Below the pieces are notes generated by a model. That model worked only from the letters and a program-made list of their open reading frames with translations, was not told where the DNA came from and did no database searches. Below are positions 15,990 to 24,032 of a stretch of 64,000 bases of DNA, piece after piece. Each line of letters starts with the position of its first letter. Position 1 is the stretch's first letter. This DNA is from a virus, in IMG/VR virus record IMGVR_UViG_3300029258_003380, positions 1 through 64,000 of that record. One strand, 5' to 3'. The position numbers and the translations under genes are program-made.

Positions 15990-16548
15990 TAAGACGCAAG
16001 ACTTGAGTTTGTGGCCACAAACCAGTAATATAACTCCCATGGAACATGTTATAGGAATCGACCCTGGTGCCAGTTCTGGATGGGGAGCAGTTTCAGTAGC
16101 TCCAAACCCTGCACTCTTGTTGTTCGACTCGATCACGTGGCCAAAACCAGGCACCAAAAAGGATCTGCCATCTAATACGCCCAGCGCCATCGTGGAAGAA
16201 TTAGTGGGCAAGGTCGGGCAGTTAGGCCATACGATAGTGTGTGCGGCAATCGAGGATCAGTACCTCAGTGTGAATCCAGATTCCATGAAGAAGCTTGCAC
16301 GCAATGGTGGCCGCTGGGAGGAGAGTTTCAGGCGTCTCGGAATACCTGTAGTGTGGATCAACACGCAGAAGTGGCAAAGCGCGGAGCTGGGTACGGCACG
16401 GATCAAAAGCGATGAGGTCAAGCGCCGATGTGCCATGAAGGTCCGAGGGTTGTGGAATGTCAAGATCGGACAACACGCAGCGGATGCAACTCTAATAGCC
16501 AGATACCATGCGGTGCGATTGGCGTACAGAAAGATGCGTGGCCAATGA
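15982..16548 (+). CDS. RuvC-like Holliday junction resolvase
   Basis: 188 residues with an RNase H-like fold: VIGIDPGASSGWG (first Asp, about 27), AAIEDQYL (Glu about 91) and GQHAADATLIA near the C-terminus (His/Asp pair). These are the metal-binding residues of RuvC-family resolvases, which cut four-way junctions before packaging. ATG 15982 overlaps the previous stop; ATG 16039 is an alternative, and neither has a strong RBS. A perfect 16-base palindrome lies between the two candidate starts. Confidence 0.85.
   Translation: MVDKTQDLSLWPQTSNITPMEHVIGIDPGASSGWGAVSVAPNPALLLFDSITWPKPGTKKDLPSNTPSAIVEELVGKVGQLGHTIVCAAIEDQYLSVNPDSMKKLARNGGRWEESFRRLGIPVVWINTQKWQSAELGTARIKSDEVKRRCAMKVRGLWNVKIGQHAADATLIARYHAVRLAYRKMRGQ
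16007..16022. repeat. Perfect 16-base palindrome GTTTGTGGCCACAAAC
   Basis: This self-complementary sequence lies at the 5' end of the RuvC-like gene, between its two possible start codons. Its 10-base core TGTGGCCACA also occurs at 12051-12060. It could be an operator or an RNA hairpin that affects initiation. Confidence 0.5.
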
Positions 16549-16802
16549 ATGTGAACTGCCCACATTGCGGTAACTCTATCCAGATCGACGATGTGACAAC
16601 AGACGAGCAGCGTGATGTTGGATTGATATATCTGAGCACAAAATGTGGATGGTGCAGTACCCGCATCGATGCCGCAGGCGTCGGGCTTGACGAGGCTAAG
16701 AGGGACATGTGGAACAAGATCAAGGAACGCAAGGGCGCATCACCTGAGCGTTGGAAGATCAAGACCAGAAAGACACGTATGGGACGCAGGAGCAGAAGGT
16801 GA
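16545..16802 (+). CDS. Small zinc-ribbon protein
   Basis: 85 residues in an ATGA overlap with the resolvase gene. CPHCGNSIQI (5-8) and KCGWC (about 34-38) form a Cys4 ribbon. Residues 50-85 are strongly basic (WKIKTRKTRMGRRSRR). The layout suits a small nucleic-acid-binding protein. The family is not known to me. Confidence 0.8.
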   Translation: MNVNCPHCGNSIQIDDVTTDEQRDVGLIYLSTKCGWCSTRIDAAGVGLDEAKRDMWNKIKERKGASPERWKIKTRKTRMGRRSRR

Positions 16803-16963
16803 CAAAAAAATCAAACAGAGATCAAATGCTGAAATTGAGAGTGACGCCTGAAGAGCGTGAGCGCCTGGAAACGCTGGCGTCCGATGCAGGCATGAGCTTG
16901 TCCGAATACATGCGTAGAAGAGGGCTGATGAAGTCGATAAAAAGAAATAAGGGATTTAGATGA
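16799..16963 (+). CDS. Ribbon-helix-helix DNA-binding protein (MobC/Arc-like)
   Basis: 54 residues from GTG 16799, which overlaps the previous stop (GTGA) and follows GGAG. MLKLRVTPEERERLETLASD followed by AGMSLSEYMRRR is the beta-strand plus two-helix pattern of RHH proteins, close to MobC-type relaxosome proteins. It is probably a dimeric regulator or nicking-accessory protein. Confidence 0.8.
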   Translation: MTKKSNRDQMLKLRVTPEERERLETLASDAGMSLSEYMRRRGLMKSIKRNKGFR

Positions 16964-17208
16964 GTGAGGACGCCAAATTGGTAGAGCAAGGACAGTGTCC
17001 GTCGTGTGAGCAATGGTTTGATGTCGAACAGGAAGTATTCATTGTTCCGTACGATGATGTTGATAGCGATGGAAACGAGACTGTTGATGTTTGTCTTGCG
17101 TGTGCTCCCACCTGGTGGAAGGACAATACGAACGGGGGCGGGTGTCCTGGCTGTGGTTCAATCATATTGGTTGAGAGTGAATGCAATTTTCGGAGGGTAA
17201 GTGGATAA
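16960..17208 (+). CDS. Small protein with three CxxC motifs
   Basis: 82 residues, ATGA overlap. CPSC (about 13-16), CLAC (45-48) and CPGC (62-65), plus a final Cys, suggest one or two zinc sites. It is acidic and lies between an RHH regulator and a nuclease gene. Function unknown. Confidence 0.78.
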   Translation: MSEDAKLVEQGQCPSCEQWFDVEQEVFIVPYDDVDSDGNETVDVCLACAPTWWKDNTNGGGCPGCGSIILVESECNFRRVSG

Positions 17209-17941
17209 GGTAACTGAGCAGGAGATTGCTGCCGTCGTTGTTATGTATCTGGAGCAACTAGGATGGGATGTTTTCCATGAGGTCGAATATGGGTCGCGCA
17301 GGGCGGACATCGTGGCAACGAATGGCCCACTGGTTCGTGTCATCGAGGTAAAGACGTCGTTTACAGCAGCACTAATCGAGCAGGCCTGGCACTGGAGGGG
17401 CCTTGCCAACTTAGTACACGTTGCCGTTCCTCGTTTGAAGACGTCCTCCCATGTCCGGGGCCGAAGGGTCCTGACCCGATTTTGTAACGATCATGGGATC
17501 GGCGTGTTTGCTGTTGATGATACTTGTATGCGCAAAAGTCGTGGCGACTACACATCAGTTAGAAGAGTCGTTGAGACGGAACAGGCACGGCTCGAAAGGC
17601 GTATCCCAGACTGGTTGCGATCCGCACTTCGTGATGAACACAAAAAGTGGGGGCAGGCTGGCAATGCAAATAATAGGTATTGGACACCGTTCAAAGGGAC
17701 GTGTGAACAGTGGAGACGATACGTAGAAAGTAACCCAGGTTGCACTCTCAAAGAGATTGTCAAAGCAGTGGATCACCATTACGCGTCCGACAATTCTGCA
17801 AAAGGATCCATGATTGGGTTAATCCAAAGGGGCATCGTTCCTGGTATCGAGTCACGGCGTGACGGCAGGAAATGGACACTATGGCCGAAGAAGGACCCGC
17901 CAAGAATAGCAGGTCACGGGAGAGAAGGGACTAAAATTTAA
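17201..17941 (+). CDS. PD-(D/E)XK nuclease-fold protein
   Basis: 246 residues from GTG 17201 preceded by GGAGG. YGSRRADIVAT followed by VRVIEVKTSF gives the catalytic pattern Asp36...Glu49-x-Lys51 of PD-(D/E)XK enzymes, similar to MmcB/VRR-type repair nucleases. The second half is basic and helical with a possible winged-helix segment (TLKEIVKAVDHHY). It may process recombination or repair intermediates with the nearby resolvase. Confidence 0.8.
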   Translation: MDKVTEQEIAAVVVMYLEQLGWDVFHEVEYGSRRADIVATNGPLVRVIEVKTSFTAALIEQAWHWRGLANLVHVAVPRLKTSSHVRGRRVLTRFCNDHGIGVFAVDDTCMRKSRGDYTSVRRVVETEQARLERRIPDWLRSALRDEHKKWGQAGNANNRYWTPFKGTCEQWRRYVESNPGCTLKEIVKAVDHHYASDNSAKGSMIGLIQRGIVPGIESRRDGRKWTLWPKKDPPRIAGHGREGTKI

Positions 17942-17943
17942 TT

Positions 17944-18219
17944 ATGGAACAGCAAGGATCAAGACTGCCGGCGATTGTAACACCGGCGGATCTGGAAAAA
18001 GCACTTGGGCTGTGGATGTTTGTTGTCAGACATCACGACGGACAATCTGGAAAAATCGAACTACGTTTGCGGCGACCATGGCATATTCTCGGGCGACGGT
18101 TCCACCTGTGGGTGGCGCAGAAGGTCAGTGCCATTGTTGCGTGGAGACTTCCGATTGGTGTGAGTCTGTGCGTTTGGCGAAACTACAAGAAAGATAAGAA
18201 GACGGTCTCACAGGAGTAG
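17944..18219 (+). CDS. Paralogous small protein A (upstream of methyltransferase)
   Basis: 91 residues. The core (LEKALGLWMFVVRHHDGQSG then KIELRLRRPWHILGRRFH) is clearly paralogous to the protein at 19290-19613 on the other side of the methyltransferase. There is no known domain. The central IELRLRRPW-ILG-RFH-WV block is the most conserved part between the two copies. Confidence 0.8.
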   Translation: MEQQGSRLPAIVTPADLEKALGLWMFVVRHHDGQSGKIELRLRRPWHILGRRFHLWVAQKVSAIVAWRLPIGVSLCVWRNYKKDKKTVSQE

Positions 18220-18222
18220 ACA

Positions 18223-19275
18223 ATGGGTTACGTCATCGGAGATGCGCTCACTGAACTGAAGAACTTGGAGCCCAACACCTTCAACTGTGTTGTCACGTCT
18301 CCCCCATATTGGGGACTTCGAGACTACGGCACCGGCCGATGGACTGGAGGGGATCCGGACTGTCGTCACGATAGTCGAGAGGGAGTATGCGCGTCGTGTG
18401 GAGCGCGTCATGTGGATTTCCAGTTGGGATTGGAGCAGACGCTGGAAGAATACCTCGAGAGAATGGTCGAGGTGTTTGCTGAGGTTCATCGAGTACTGCG
18501 GGATGACGGAACCCTGTGGTTGAATATCGGAGATTCATACATCCGAAGTAGCACTTCAGGTTCTCGCGATTCAAACAGATGGCCTAAGCAGAGTTGTAAG
18601 TTAATTAATCCAAAGCGGACTAATAGTCCTCACGGGTCACTGAAGATAAAGGACATTGCCGGAGTACCGTGGAGACTGGCCTTTGCTCTCCAGGATTATG
18701 GCTGGTATTTACGCCAGGACATTATATGGCACAAATTAAACCCCATGCCGGAGAGCGTGAGAGATAGGTGTTGCAAATCTCATGAGTACATATTTCTGCT
18801 CACCAAGAATGAGCAGTATCATTTCGATGCCGATGCCATCAAGGAGCCAGTCACGGGGACCGCCCATAGTAGAGGGAGTGGTGTCAATCCGAAAGCCAGG
18901 AAGAGCAATACTGGTGTTGGATGGGGATATACTGAAGGCAAACCAAAACCCAGAGCCAAGCAGAACTCGTCATTCTCAGCAGCAGTCAGTGGTCTGGTAG
19001 ATTCTAGAAATAAACGCTCTGTCTGGCAGGTAGCCACTCATCCCTATAAAGGATCCCATTTCGCGACGTTTCCCCCTGAACTTATCAATCCGTGTATTCT
19101 GGCAGGGTGCCCGGTAGGAGGGAAAGTACTCGATCCTTTCCTGGGCAGCGGGACAGTCGGAGAAGTATGTGAGAGATTGGGAAGGGATTGGTTTGGGATC
19201 GAACTGAACCCAGACTATGAATCGTTGATTCAGGAACGAACAGCTCAGATTGGACTGTTCAATACCGAGAGATGA
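18223..19275 (+). CDS. DNA N4/N6 amino-methyltransferase, beta-class
   Basis: 350 residues. Catalytic motif IV TSPPYWGLRDYG (25-36) comes first, and the SAM-binding motif I LDPFLGSGTVGEVC lies near residue 310, which is the beta-class order. A Cys/His insertion (CRHDSREGVCASCG, about 47-60) is typical of a phage and mobile-element subgroup. WLNIGDSY and RQDIIWHKLNPMPES are further family landmarks. It methylates exocyclic amines of cytosine or adenine, probably against host restriction. It is flanked by a duplicated gene pair. Confidence 0.93.
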   Translation: MGYVIGDALTELKNLEPNTFNCVVTSPPYWGLRDYGTGRWTGGDPDCRHDSREGVCASCGARHVDFQLGLEQTLEEYLERMVEVFAEVHRVLRDDGTLWLNIGDSYIRSSTSGSRDSNRWPKQSCKLINPKRTNSPHGSLKIKDIAGVPWRLAFALQDYGWYLRQDIIWHKLNPMPESVRDRCCKSHEYIFLLTKNEQYHFDADAIKEPVTGTAHSRGSGVNPKARKSNTGVGWGYTEGKPKPRAKQNSSFSAAVSGLVDSRNKRSVWQVATHPYKGSHFATFPPELINPCILAGCPVGGKVLDPFLGSGTVGEVCERLGRDWFGIELNPDYESLIQERTAQIGLFNTER

Positions 19276-19289
19276 AAGAGGATCTGACG

Positions 19290-19613
19290 ATGAAAGATTC
19301 AGTACGAGAATGCTGGGAAATAAGCAAGGAACAGAACAGCGAAACGGATAATATGCCAAGAGGTAAAGTCGTAACAGATGCAGAACTTAGGAAGGCACTC
19401 GGATGGTGGATGTTTGTCCTGGATCATTATGGGGGACATACGTGCCACATCGAACTCCGCTTGCGGAGACCATGGCGCATCCTTGGTAAACGGTTTCACC
19501 AATGGGTAACATTTAAGGTCGGACACATTGTTGCAGGATTGATGATAGACAAAATTCGCCAGACTCCTGCGGGGCAATTGCCGGCACCTGTAAATTTGTA
19601 TATCTGGCGATAA
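19290..19613 (+). CDS. Paralogous small protein B (downstream of methyltransferase)
   Basis: 107 residues. Residues 25-85 (LRKALGWWMFVLDHYGGHTC then HIELRLRRPWRILGKRFH) are paralogous to the 17944 protein, with a short insertion before the closing NLYIWR. The N-terminus MKDSVRECWEISKEQ also resembles the start of the next gene (MKNTVQEGWESYKKQ), which supports ATG 19290 over ATG 19272, where an ATGA overlap exists. This looks like repeated local duplication. Confidence 0.78.
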   Translation: MKDSVRECWEISKEQNSETDNMPRGKVVTDAELRKALGWWMFVLDHYGGHTCHIELRLRRPWRILGKRFHQWVTFKVGHIVAGLMIDKIRQTPAGQLPAPVNLYIWR

Positions 19614-19630
19614 CCGAGGGGGATCCGAAG

Positions 19631-19903
19631 ATGAAGAACACAGTACAAGAGGGTTGGGAATCCTATAAGAAACAAGTAATGAATCCAGAAGCGTCCAAGG
19701 AGCAGGAACAGACAATGGAGGAGACCTTTTATGGTGGTGCGCTTTGGATGTTTGGGATGATGATGGGTATTGATGACGATCTGTCTACGGAAACTTTTGT
19801 TCAAATATTGCGAGGCATTAAGGATGAGTTTCGTAGGTTCTCGGAGAAGAAGATGCCTTCTACGGAACACGGCAAAAGTTCTGACAGGGAATCAATGATC
19901 TAG
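19631..19903 (+). CDS. Small protein sharing its N-terminus with the preceding gene
   Basis: 90 residues. The first 16 residues (MKNTVQEGWESYKKQV) and their upstream GGATC-type leader resemble those of the 19290 gene, then the sequences diverge. The rest is helical with a Met-rich patch (LWMFGMMMGI). Function unknown. Confidence 0.75.
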   Translation: MKNTVQEGWESYKKQVMNPEASKEQEQTMEETFYGGALWMFGMMMGIDDDLSTETFVQILRGIKDEFRRFSEKKMPSTEHGKSSDRESMI

Positions 19904-19919
19904 CGAAAGGCGGTGATCA

Positions 19920-20912
19920 ATGTTTGTTCTTTTATTGGCATTAGTTTTGTGTGGTTGCGAAGTTTCAACCAGGACTGGCTGGATGGTGGACGGCAACCTT
20001 GGAGCCTCATCTGATACTGACACCGACGCTGATGCTGACGCTGATGCTGACGCTGACGCTGACACTGACGCTGACACTGATACCGATACCGATACCGATA
20101 CGGATACTGACGCAGATGCCGACAGCGACACCGACACCGACAGCGACTCTGACGCCGATTCTGATGCTGACAGTGATACTGACACTGATTCGGATACAGA
20201 CGCCGATAGCGACGCTGACACTGACGCTGACAGTGACACAGATAGTGATGCCGATAGTGATGCCGACACCGATGCGGACTCGGACACCACATATTGCATC
20301 GACAACGGAGCGGAGTGCCACGGCACGGTCCTAGTAGAGTGTATTTCAGGGGAGTGGCATATGTGGAGAGACTGTGCCGATACCGAACGAATCTGCAAGC
20401 AGGGCCAGTGTGAATCGACAGCCGGCGATGCTGACACCGACAGCGATTCTGATACTGACGCTGATAGCGACACCGATTCTGATACAGACACGGATACAGG
20501 CACCGGGACAGGCACCACACTTTGTGATGGTGCGCCTATTGATCCGGGTCTATGGTGCGATCCTGACAGTGGTTATTTGTGGGAGATTGACGGTCCAAGT
20601 TCGGCGGTGGCCAGTTACTATATCCATGAGGCGCGTTGTGAGGCGTTGACACTTGGCGGTCTCGACACATGGCGACTGCCCGAATATTACAGCGAACTGG
20701 TAACAATGATCGAACCGGAGGGACCACTTGGTTGCCACTGGAACGAGGATGTGTTCGGCGGCGAGTGTGCCGCTAAAATATTCTGGACAGCGCCATATGA
20801 CCCGGACAACCCGATACAGCAGACTCTTGGTATGAACTTCAACACGGGGTCAGCAGTGGGGATCAGTTTTCTGACATACAAAGCACGTGCGATTTGCATC
20901 GGTGAGTTTTAG
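19920..20912 (+). CDS. Asp-rich repeat lipoprotein with DUF1566-like C-terminus
   Basis: 330 residues. An N-terminal lipoprotein signal (MFVLLLALVLCGCEVS, lipidation at the Cys of LCGC) is followed by about 92 residues of alternating Asp with Ser, Thr or Ala, a small Cys-containing module (YCIDNGAECHG...C...C), a second Asp repeat, then a DUF1566/Lcl-like domain (CEALTLGGLDTWRLPEYYSE ... FWTAPY ... ICIGEF). The acidic runs may bind calcium and act as a stalk. The whole design resembles surface lipoproteins of Myxococcota and relatives, so it is probably host-derived cargo displayed on the infected cell. Confidence 0.85.
   Translation: MFVLLLALVLCGCEVSTRTGWMVDGNLGASSDTDTDADADADADADADTDADTDTDTDTDTDTDADADSDTDTDSDSDADSDADSDTDTDSDTDADSDADTDADSDTDSDADSDADTDADSDTTYCIDNGAECHGTVLVECISGEWHMWRDCADTERICKQGQCESTAGDADTDSDSDTDADSDTDSDTDTDTGTGTGTTLCDGAPIDPGLWCDPDSGYLWEIDGPSSAVASYYIHEARCEALTLGGLDTWRLPEYYSELVTMIEPEGPLGCHWNEDVFGGECAAKIFWTAPYDPDNPIQQTLGMNFNTGSAVGISFLTYKARAICIGEF
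20013..20288 (+). repeat. Degenerate GAY-NCN hexanucleotide repeat (Asp-Thr/Ser/Ala)
   Basis: About 46 in-frame six-base units encode Asp plus a small residue. Third positions vary, so the protein pattern, not the DNA pattern, appears to be under selection. Confidence 0.9.
20427..20516 (+). repeat. Second Asp-repeat block grading into Gly-Thr
   Basis: A second stretch of the same six-base unit separates two globular parts of the lipoprotein and ends in TGTGTGT. It has the same codon style as the first block. Confidence 0.85.
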
Positions 20913-20990
20913 TCAGTTGGGAATATCAGATACCGCACTAAACGCAATACTTGCCAATTGATAAAAATAATAGACGGATAAGAAAAAACA

Positions 20991-21018
20991 TTGACACACA
21001 GGAACGGCCATGTATTAT
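20991..21018 (+). promoter_or_regulatory. Sigma70-type promoter
   Basis: TTGACA (20991-20996), a 16-base spacer and TATTAT (21013-21018), with GGTAG at 21023-21027 and A-rich DNA upstream. It lies in the 150-base gap after the lipoprotein gene and should drive the 21066 gene and its followers. Confidence 0.82.
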
Positions 21019-21065
21019 TGTCGGTAGATGATGATTCACACGCTGGCAAGGGGAGGGAACAGCAG

Positions 21066-21860
21066 ATGGAACTTTTGGAATTGGCCGACATCGTAAGGGC
21101 GAACGCTGTATTGCATAGATATAAAAATACGGACAAGCCTTGGTTCGCGTCTTTCGAGAATTGTGAAATAAAAGAAGACGGGGTATTAATCACGGTTTCC
21201 GGGAATGGACACTCTCCTTGTGCTGCTCTTGCTAATTATGCGGAGAAGATACGCGGCAAAACAATTGTTCTAAACGCGTCGAAAGGTGCGCGTAGGGAAT
21301 TTGACGTTCCGGACAGTCTGGCTGCAGACGAAGAAGAGAATTTCTTGTGCATGACTGCACAGGATGAGTCACCGTTAAGTGAGGAAAATGAATCACTTCG
21401 TAATCAACTAGAGTCCCTACAGGCCAAGCTCAAGTGGGCACGGGCTGAACGAGACTACTTGCTTGGCTTTATTGACACTGAGGTGAGAGGTTCCGCAGAC
21501 GGCGTTGTTCAGGTCTATGAAGACGAACTACGAAAAGAGATCGAGCCTTTTTTTATTGAGAATTCACAGGAATATACAATTAGGGGAATGGTGCGTCGAG
21601 CAGCTGCTACTAAACAGGCAATCGAAGGTAATGGGAATGGTGCAATTCTGATTACAAAGAGTGAGTTAGATGAACTGCCAGAACATTCAAAATCTCTTCC
21701 ACAAGTTGCTGTAATTGGTAAAAAATGGAAGCGGCGCAGAGATATCAACGACGAGTCCAAGGGATGGATGCTCGGCGAGTACGTCGAGTCTTCCGATGAC
21801 CAGGATGGCGTAGACATCTTCTGGATGGATCTGACGATCGTGGATTTCACGACGACGTAA
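21066..21860 (+). CDS. Conserved phage hypothetical protein with coiled coil
   Basis: 264 residues; ATG 21066 follows GGGGAGGG, and an earlier in-frame TTG belongs to the promoter. The N-terminal 80 residues (FASFENCEIKEDGVLITVSG ... AALANYAEKIRGKTIVLNAS) match a small phage protein family common as a stand-alone gene. A coiled-coil segment follows (ENESLRNQLESLQAKLKWAR), then a mixed C-terminus with a basic patch. It looks like a fusion of that domain to an extra C-terminal part. Role unknown. Confidence 0.82.
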   Translation: MELLELADIVRANAVLHRYKNTDKPWFASFENCEIKEDGVLITVSGNGHSPCAALANYAEKIRGKTIVLNASKGARREFDVPDSLAADEEENFLCMTAQDESPLSEENESLRNQLESLQAKLKWARAERDYLLGFIDTEVRGSADGVVQVYEDELRKEIEPFFIENSQEYTIRGMVRRAAATKQAIEGNGNGAILITKSELDELPEHSKSLPQVAVIGKKWKRRRDINDESKGWMLGEYVESSDDQDGVDIFWMDLTIVDFTTT

Positions 21861-21918
21861 TCTGGCCAGTAGATGGAGATGACCGAACGAAACAATACGA
21901 TATAAGGAACAACGAAAA

Positions 21919-22359
21919 ATGAAAAAGAGAGAATCAGAGAAACAGATCTTCGAAACACAAATAATACACTTGAAGACACCTGCAAACGGCGGTGTGACAT
22001 TGGCAGTTCGAGAGAGCGAAATATTCGATGATCCGAATGGTATCGATGTTGGAGCGGCATTCTGTTCACCGACTGAAAAACAATTCAACAAGAAGAAAGG
22101 CAGAATTATCGCAGAGGGGCGTCTTGCGGCAAGACGCAATGGATTTCTGTGTTATTGCCATTATGGGAAGGATGATCAGCGGTGCAAGCTAACTGACAAC
22201 AGTAAGGAACTGCTTGAAGTCCTTGTGCAGGTAGGGACCAGATGTCACCGTGGCACAGGCGTTCGTGGGCCGCTTTGGTGGCCAGGTTTCATACTGTCAA
22301 TACGCAGACAGTTTGGCATCCGCAGAACACGTGAAGAGAGGGCAGCAGGCGTTCTATGA
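21919..22359 (+). CDS. Basic hypothetical protein
   Basis: 146 residues. It starts with a charged segment, then a central region with GIDVGAAFCSPTEKQFNKKK, a Cys-containing stretch (FLCYCHYGKDDQRCK) and a highly basic tail (SIRRQFGIRRTREERAAG). No known family. Confidence 0.72.
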   Translation: MKKRESEKQIFETQIIHLKTPANGGVTLAVRESEIFDDPNGIDVGAAFCSPTEKQFNKKKGRIIAEGRLAARRNGFLCYCHYGKDDQRCKLTDNSKELLEVLVQVGTRCHRGTGVRGPLWWPGFILSIRRQFGIRRTREERAAGVL

Positions 22360-22432
22360 TGAGGCAGCGGGACTGCTGAGTGCCCAATCGGTGAGGAGCT
22401 AACGATTCATAAGAAATTCAGAGGGGCAAAGA

Positions 22433-22882
22433 ATGATTGAAGACCGAATGGAAAGAGAAAGAAGGGGGAAGGTGTTTAACCTATTCAGTGGATTTTTTAT
22501 TACTCTTAGTTGTGTTCTAGTGGTCTTTCTGTATAGCGAGCGGAAGCAAAGGATTGGTCTCGAGTCCCAGTTAGAAGCACTTGAGACGTCGTCTAAAACA
22601 TCTATAAAAACAATCAAAACACAGAGTTACAAGAATTGCATGAAGAGACGTTCGTACAACTTTGAGAAATGCAAAGGCGTGAGCCAGAGGGTATTCAGTG
22701 CTCTTGAGGCGTGCGTTATCTTGTATGAGGAGGAGGGGGATTCTGTCCCATTGGATGCTGAAGGGTATCGTCAATATAGTGCAATGGAACGTTTAGTATC
22801 AGAAACATATGCTGAGTACTACGAACTTTATGGTGATGAGGAAGGTCTTAAACAGTGGTCTAGGACCGGATATATAATGTGA
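22433..22882 (+). CDS. Single-pass membrane protein
   Basis: 149 residues. One transmembrane helix near the start (FNLFSGFFITLSCVLVVFLY, about 15-34) with basic residues before it, then a short coiled-coil stretch (LESQLEALETSS) and a soluble domain. The basic N-terminus should stay inside. Paired cysteines (NCMKRRSYNFEKC, AC) lie in the outer part. Function unknown. Confidence 0.76.
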   Translation: MIEDRMERERRGKVFNLFSGFFITLSCVLVVFLYSERKQRIGLESQLEALETSSKTSIKTIKTQSYKNCMKRRSYNFEKCKGVSQRVFSALEACVILYEEEGDSVPLDAEGYRQYSAMERLVSETYAEYYELYGDEEGLKQWSRTGYIM

Positions 22883-22926
22883 CAATCGTGCGATTCTAGG
22901 GACAGATGACTGAAGGAGAGTTGAAA

Positions 22927-23574
22927 ATGACGGTTAAGGCTGGGACTACATTCGAAATCAATGGTTGCAAGTATGAGGTTGTCAAAAAGTGCGTGGGGCC
23001 CAACGCCGGATACGTTTTTGTCAATCCAGAAATTGGTGAGTCTGCACCGAGGACGCTCATGGTTCCCGAGGCGTTTGTCGAGGCGATTATGGGTAAATGT
23101 TCTCCGGCGATTGATGCACTGGCCAAGCGCAACACAGAACTCCAGCACCAGTTGGAACAGATGACACTGCGCAGGGCAGAAGCCATTCGGATCATAGAGG
23201 AGAAACGCGAGGAAATACGTGTTTTAAAAGGTGATACCAGCAAGTTGTCTGTCGACTTGGCAACTGAGCTAAAGGACGCAACCGGCGTGAGCGAATGGGA
23301 AATTGTTGATGGCGTGAAAACACTGAAAGCGCATTCTGTTTTTTTGAATGAGGAGCATCAAAAGCGCCTTCTAGCGGCATTGAAGGATCCGCCCCAGACG
23401 CTAGAGAGTGCAGATCGAATTATTGACGATATTAGGATATTGGTCGATGAGCACCTTGAGCGCATGTATCAGCTTGGCTATTTTAAAGAACGCATTCCCC
23501 CAGCACCAGATGGGGACTGTCTTGATCATGAAGCGTGTACCGATGATGGCGGTTGCGATGGATCCGATGAGTAG
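22927..23574 (+). CDS. Hypothetical protein with coiled coil and acidic Cys tail
   Basis: 215 residues; ATG 22927 is favoured over 22906 because GAAGGAG lies 9 bases upstream. The N-terminus forms a compact KAGTTFEINGCKYEVVKKCV module. The middle is a coiled coil (RNTELQHQLEQMTLRRAEAI), and the end is acidic with cysteines (DCLDHEACTDDGGCDGSDE). No family recognised. Confidence 0.78.
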   Translation: MTVKAGTTFEINGCKYEVVKKCVGPNAGYVFVNPEIGESAPRTLMVPEAFVEAIMGKCSPAIDALAKRNTELQHQLEQMTLRRAEAIRIIEEKREEIRVLKGDTSKLSVDLATELKDATGVSEWEIVDGVKTLKAHSVFLNEEHQKRLLAALKDPPQTLESADRIIDDIRILVDEHLERMYQLGYFKERIPPAPDGDCLDHEACTDDGGCDGSDE

Positions 23575-23612
23575 GCCAGAAGGCATTTTAGACGAGGAAG
23601 GTGGAACCAACG

Positions 23613-24032
23613 ATGGTTGATGAAATATTCAGAACAGTGGCGGACTTCCTCTTGATTGGGGTTTCAGTTGCCTGTGCGTTACTTGTGTTGTTTTATGTTT
23701 TTCTAGACATATACGAACTGGTTTCACAGTGGCCGCACAAACGTCGACACAGGGCGTGCAACGATTCTTCCACCAAATTGTCTGACAACTCAGCAGCCGA
23801 GCAAACTGGACACGACGAGATAGAGTCGATGCTTGGCAAGGAAGAAACGTTTGTCTACTGTGCGGAGTGTATCTACTCAGGGTGGCGCCAATTTGCAGAT
23901 ACTTACCACGGCAAGTGTTTCGGAGAGCAGTCCAAAAACTACGGGTTTGATATATATCGGATCGATGACTTGACCGGAAAGCAGGTTGGAACAGGTTGTT
24001 ACGACGGTAATAAGGGGGCATCGGATGGGTAA
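23613..24032 (+). CDS. Membrane protein with Cys-rich soluble tail, type 1
   Basis: 139 residues. One transmembrane segment (VSVACALLVLFYVFLDIYEL) is followed by a polar linker and a C-terminal module FVYCAECIYSG ... GKCFG ... VGTGCYDG. The same Cys layout (FVxCxxC...GxC...GTGC) ends the membrane protein at 34547-35068, so the two are probably diverged paralogues. The module may bind metal. Start at ATG 23613 after GGTGG. Confidence 0.76.
   Translation: MVDEIFRTVADFLLIGVSVACALLVLFYVFLDIYELVSQWPHKRRHRACNDSSTKLSDNSAAEQTGHDEIESMLGKEETFVYCAECIYSGWRQFADTYHGKCFGEQSKNYGFDIYRIDDLTGKQVGTGCYDGNKGASDG

Noticed and set aside
20013-20288. Tandem repeat considered as a CRISPR array
   Set aside because: Units are six bases, in frame, without spacers, and encode Asp-rich protein.
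23568-23621. 17-codon ORF between the 22927 and 23613 genes
   Set aside because: It overlaps both neighbours, has no convincing RBS and its product is polar without features.
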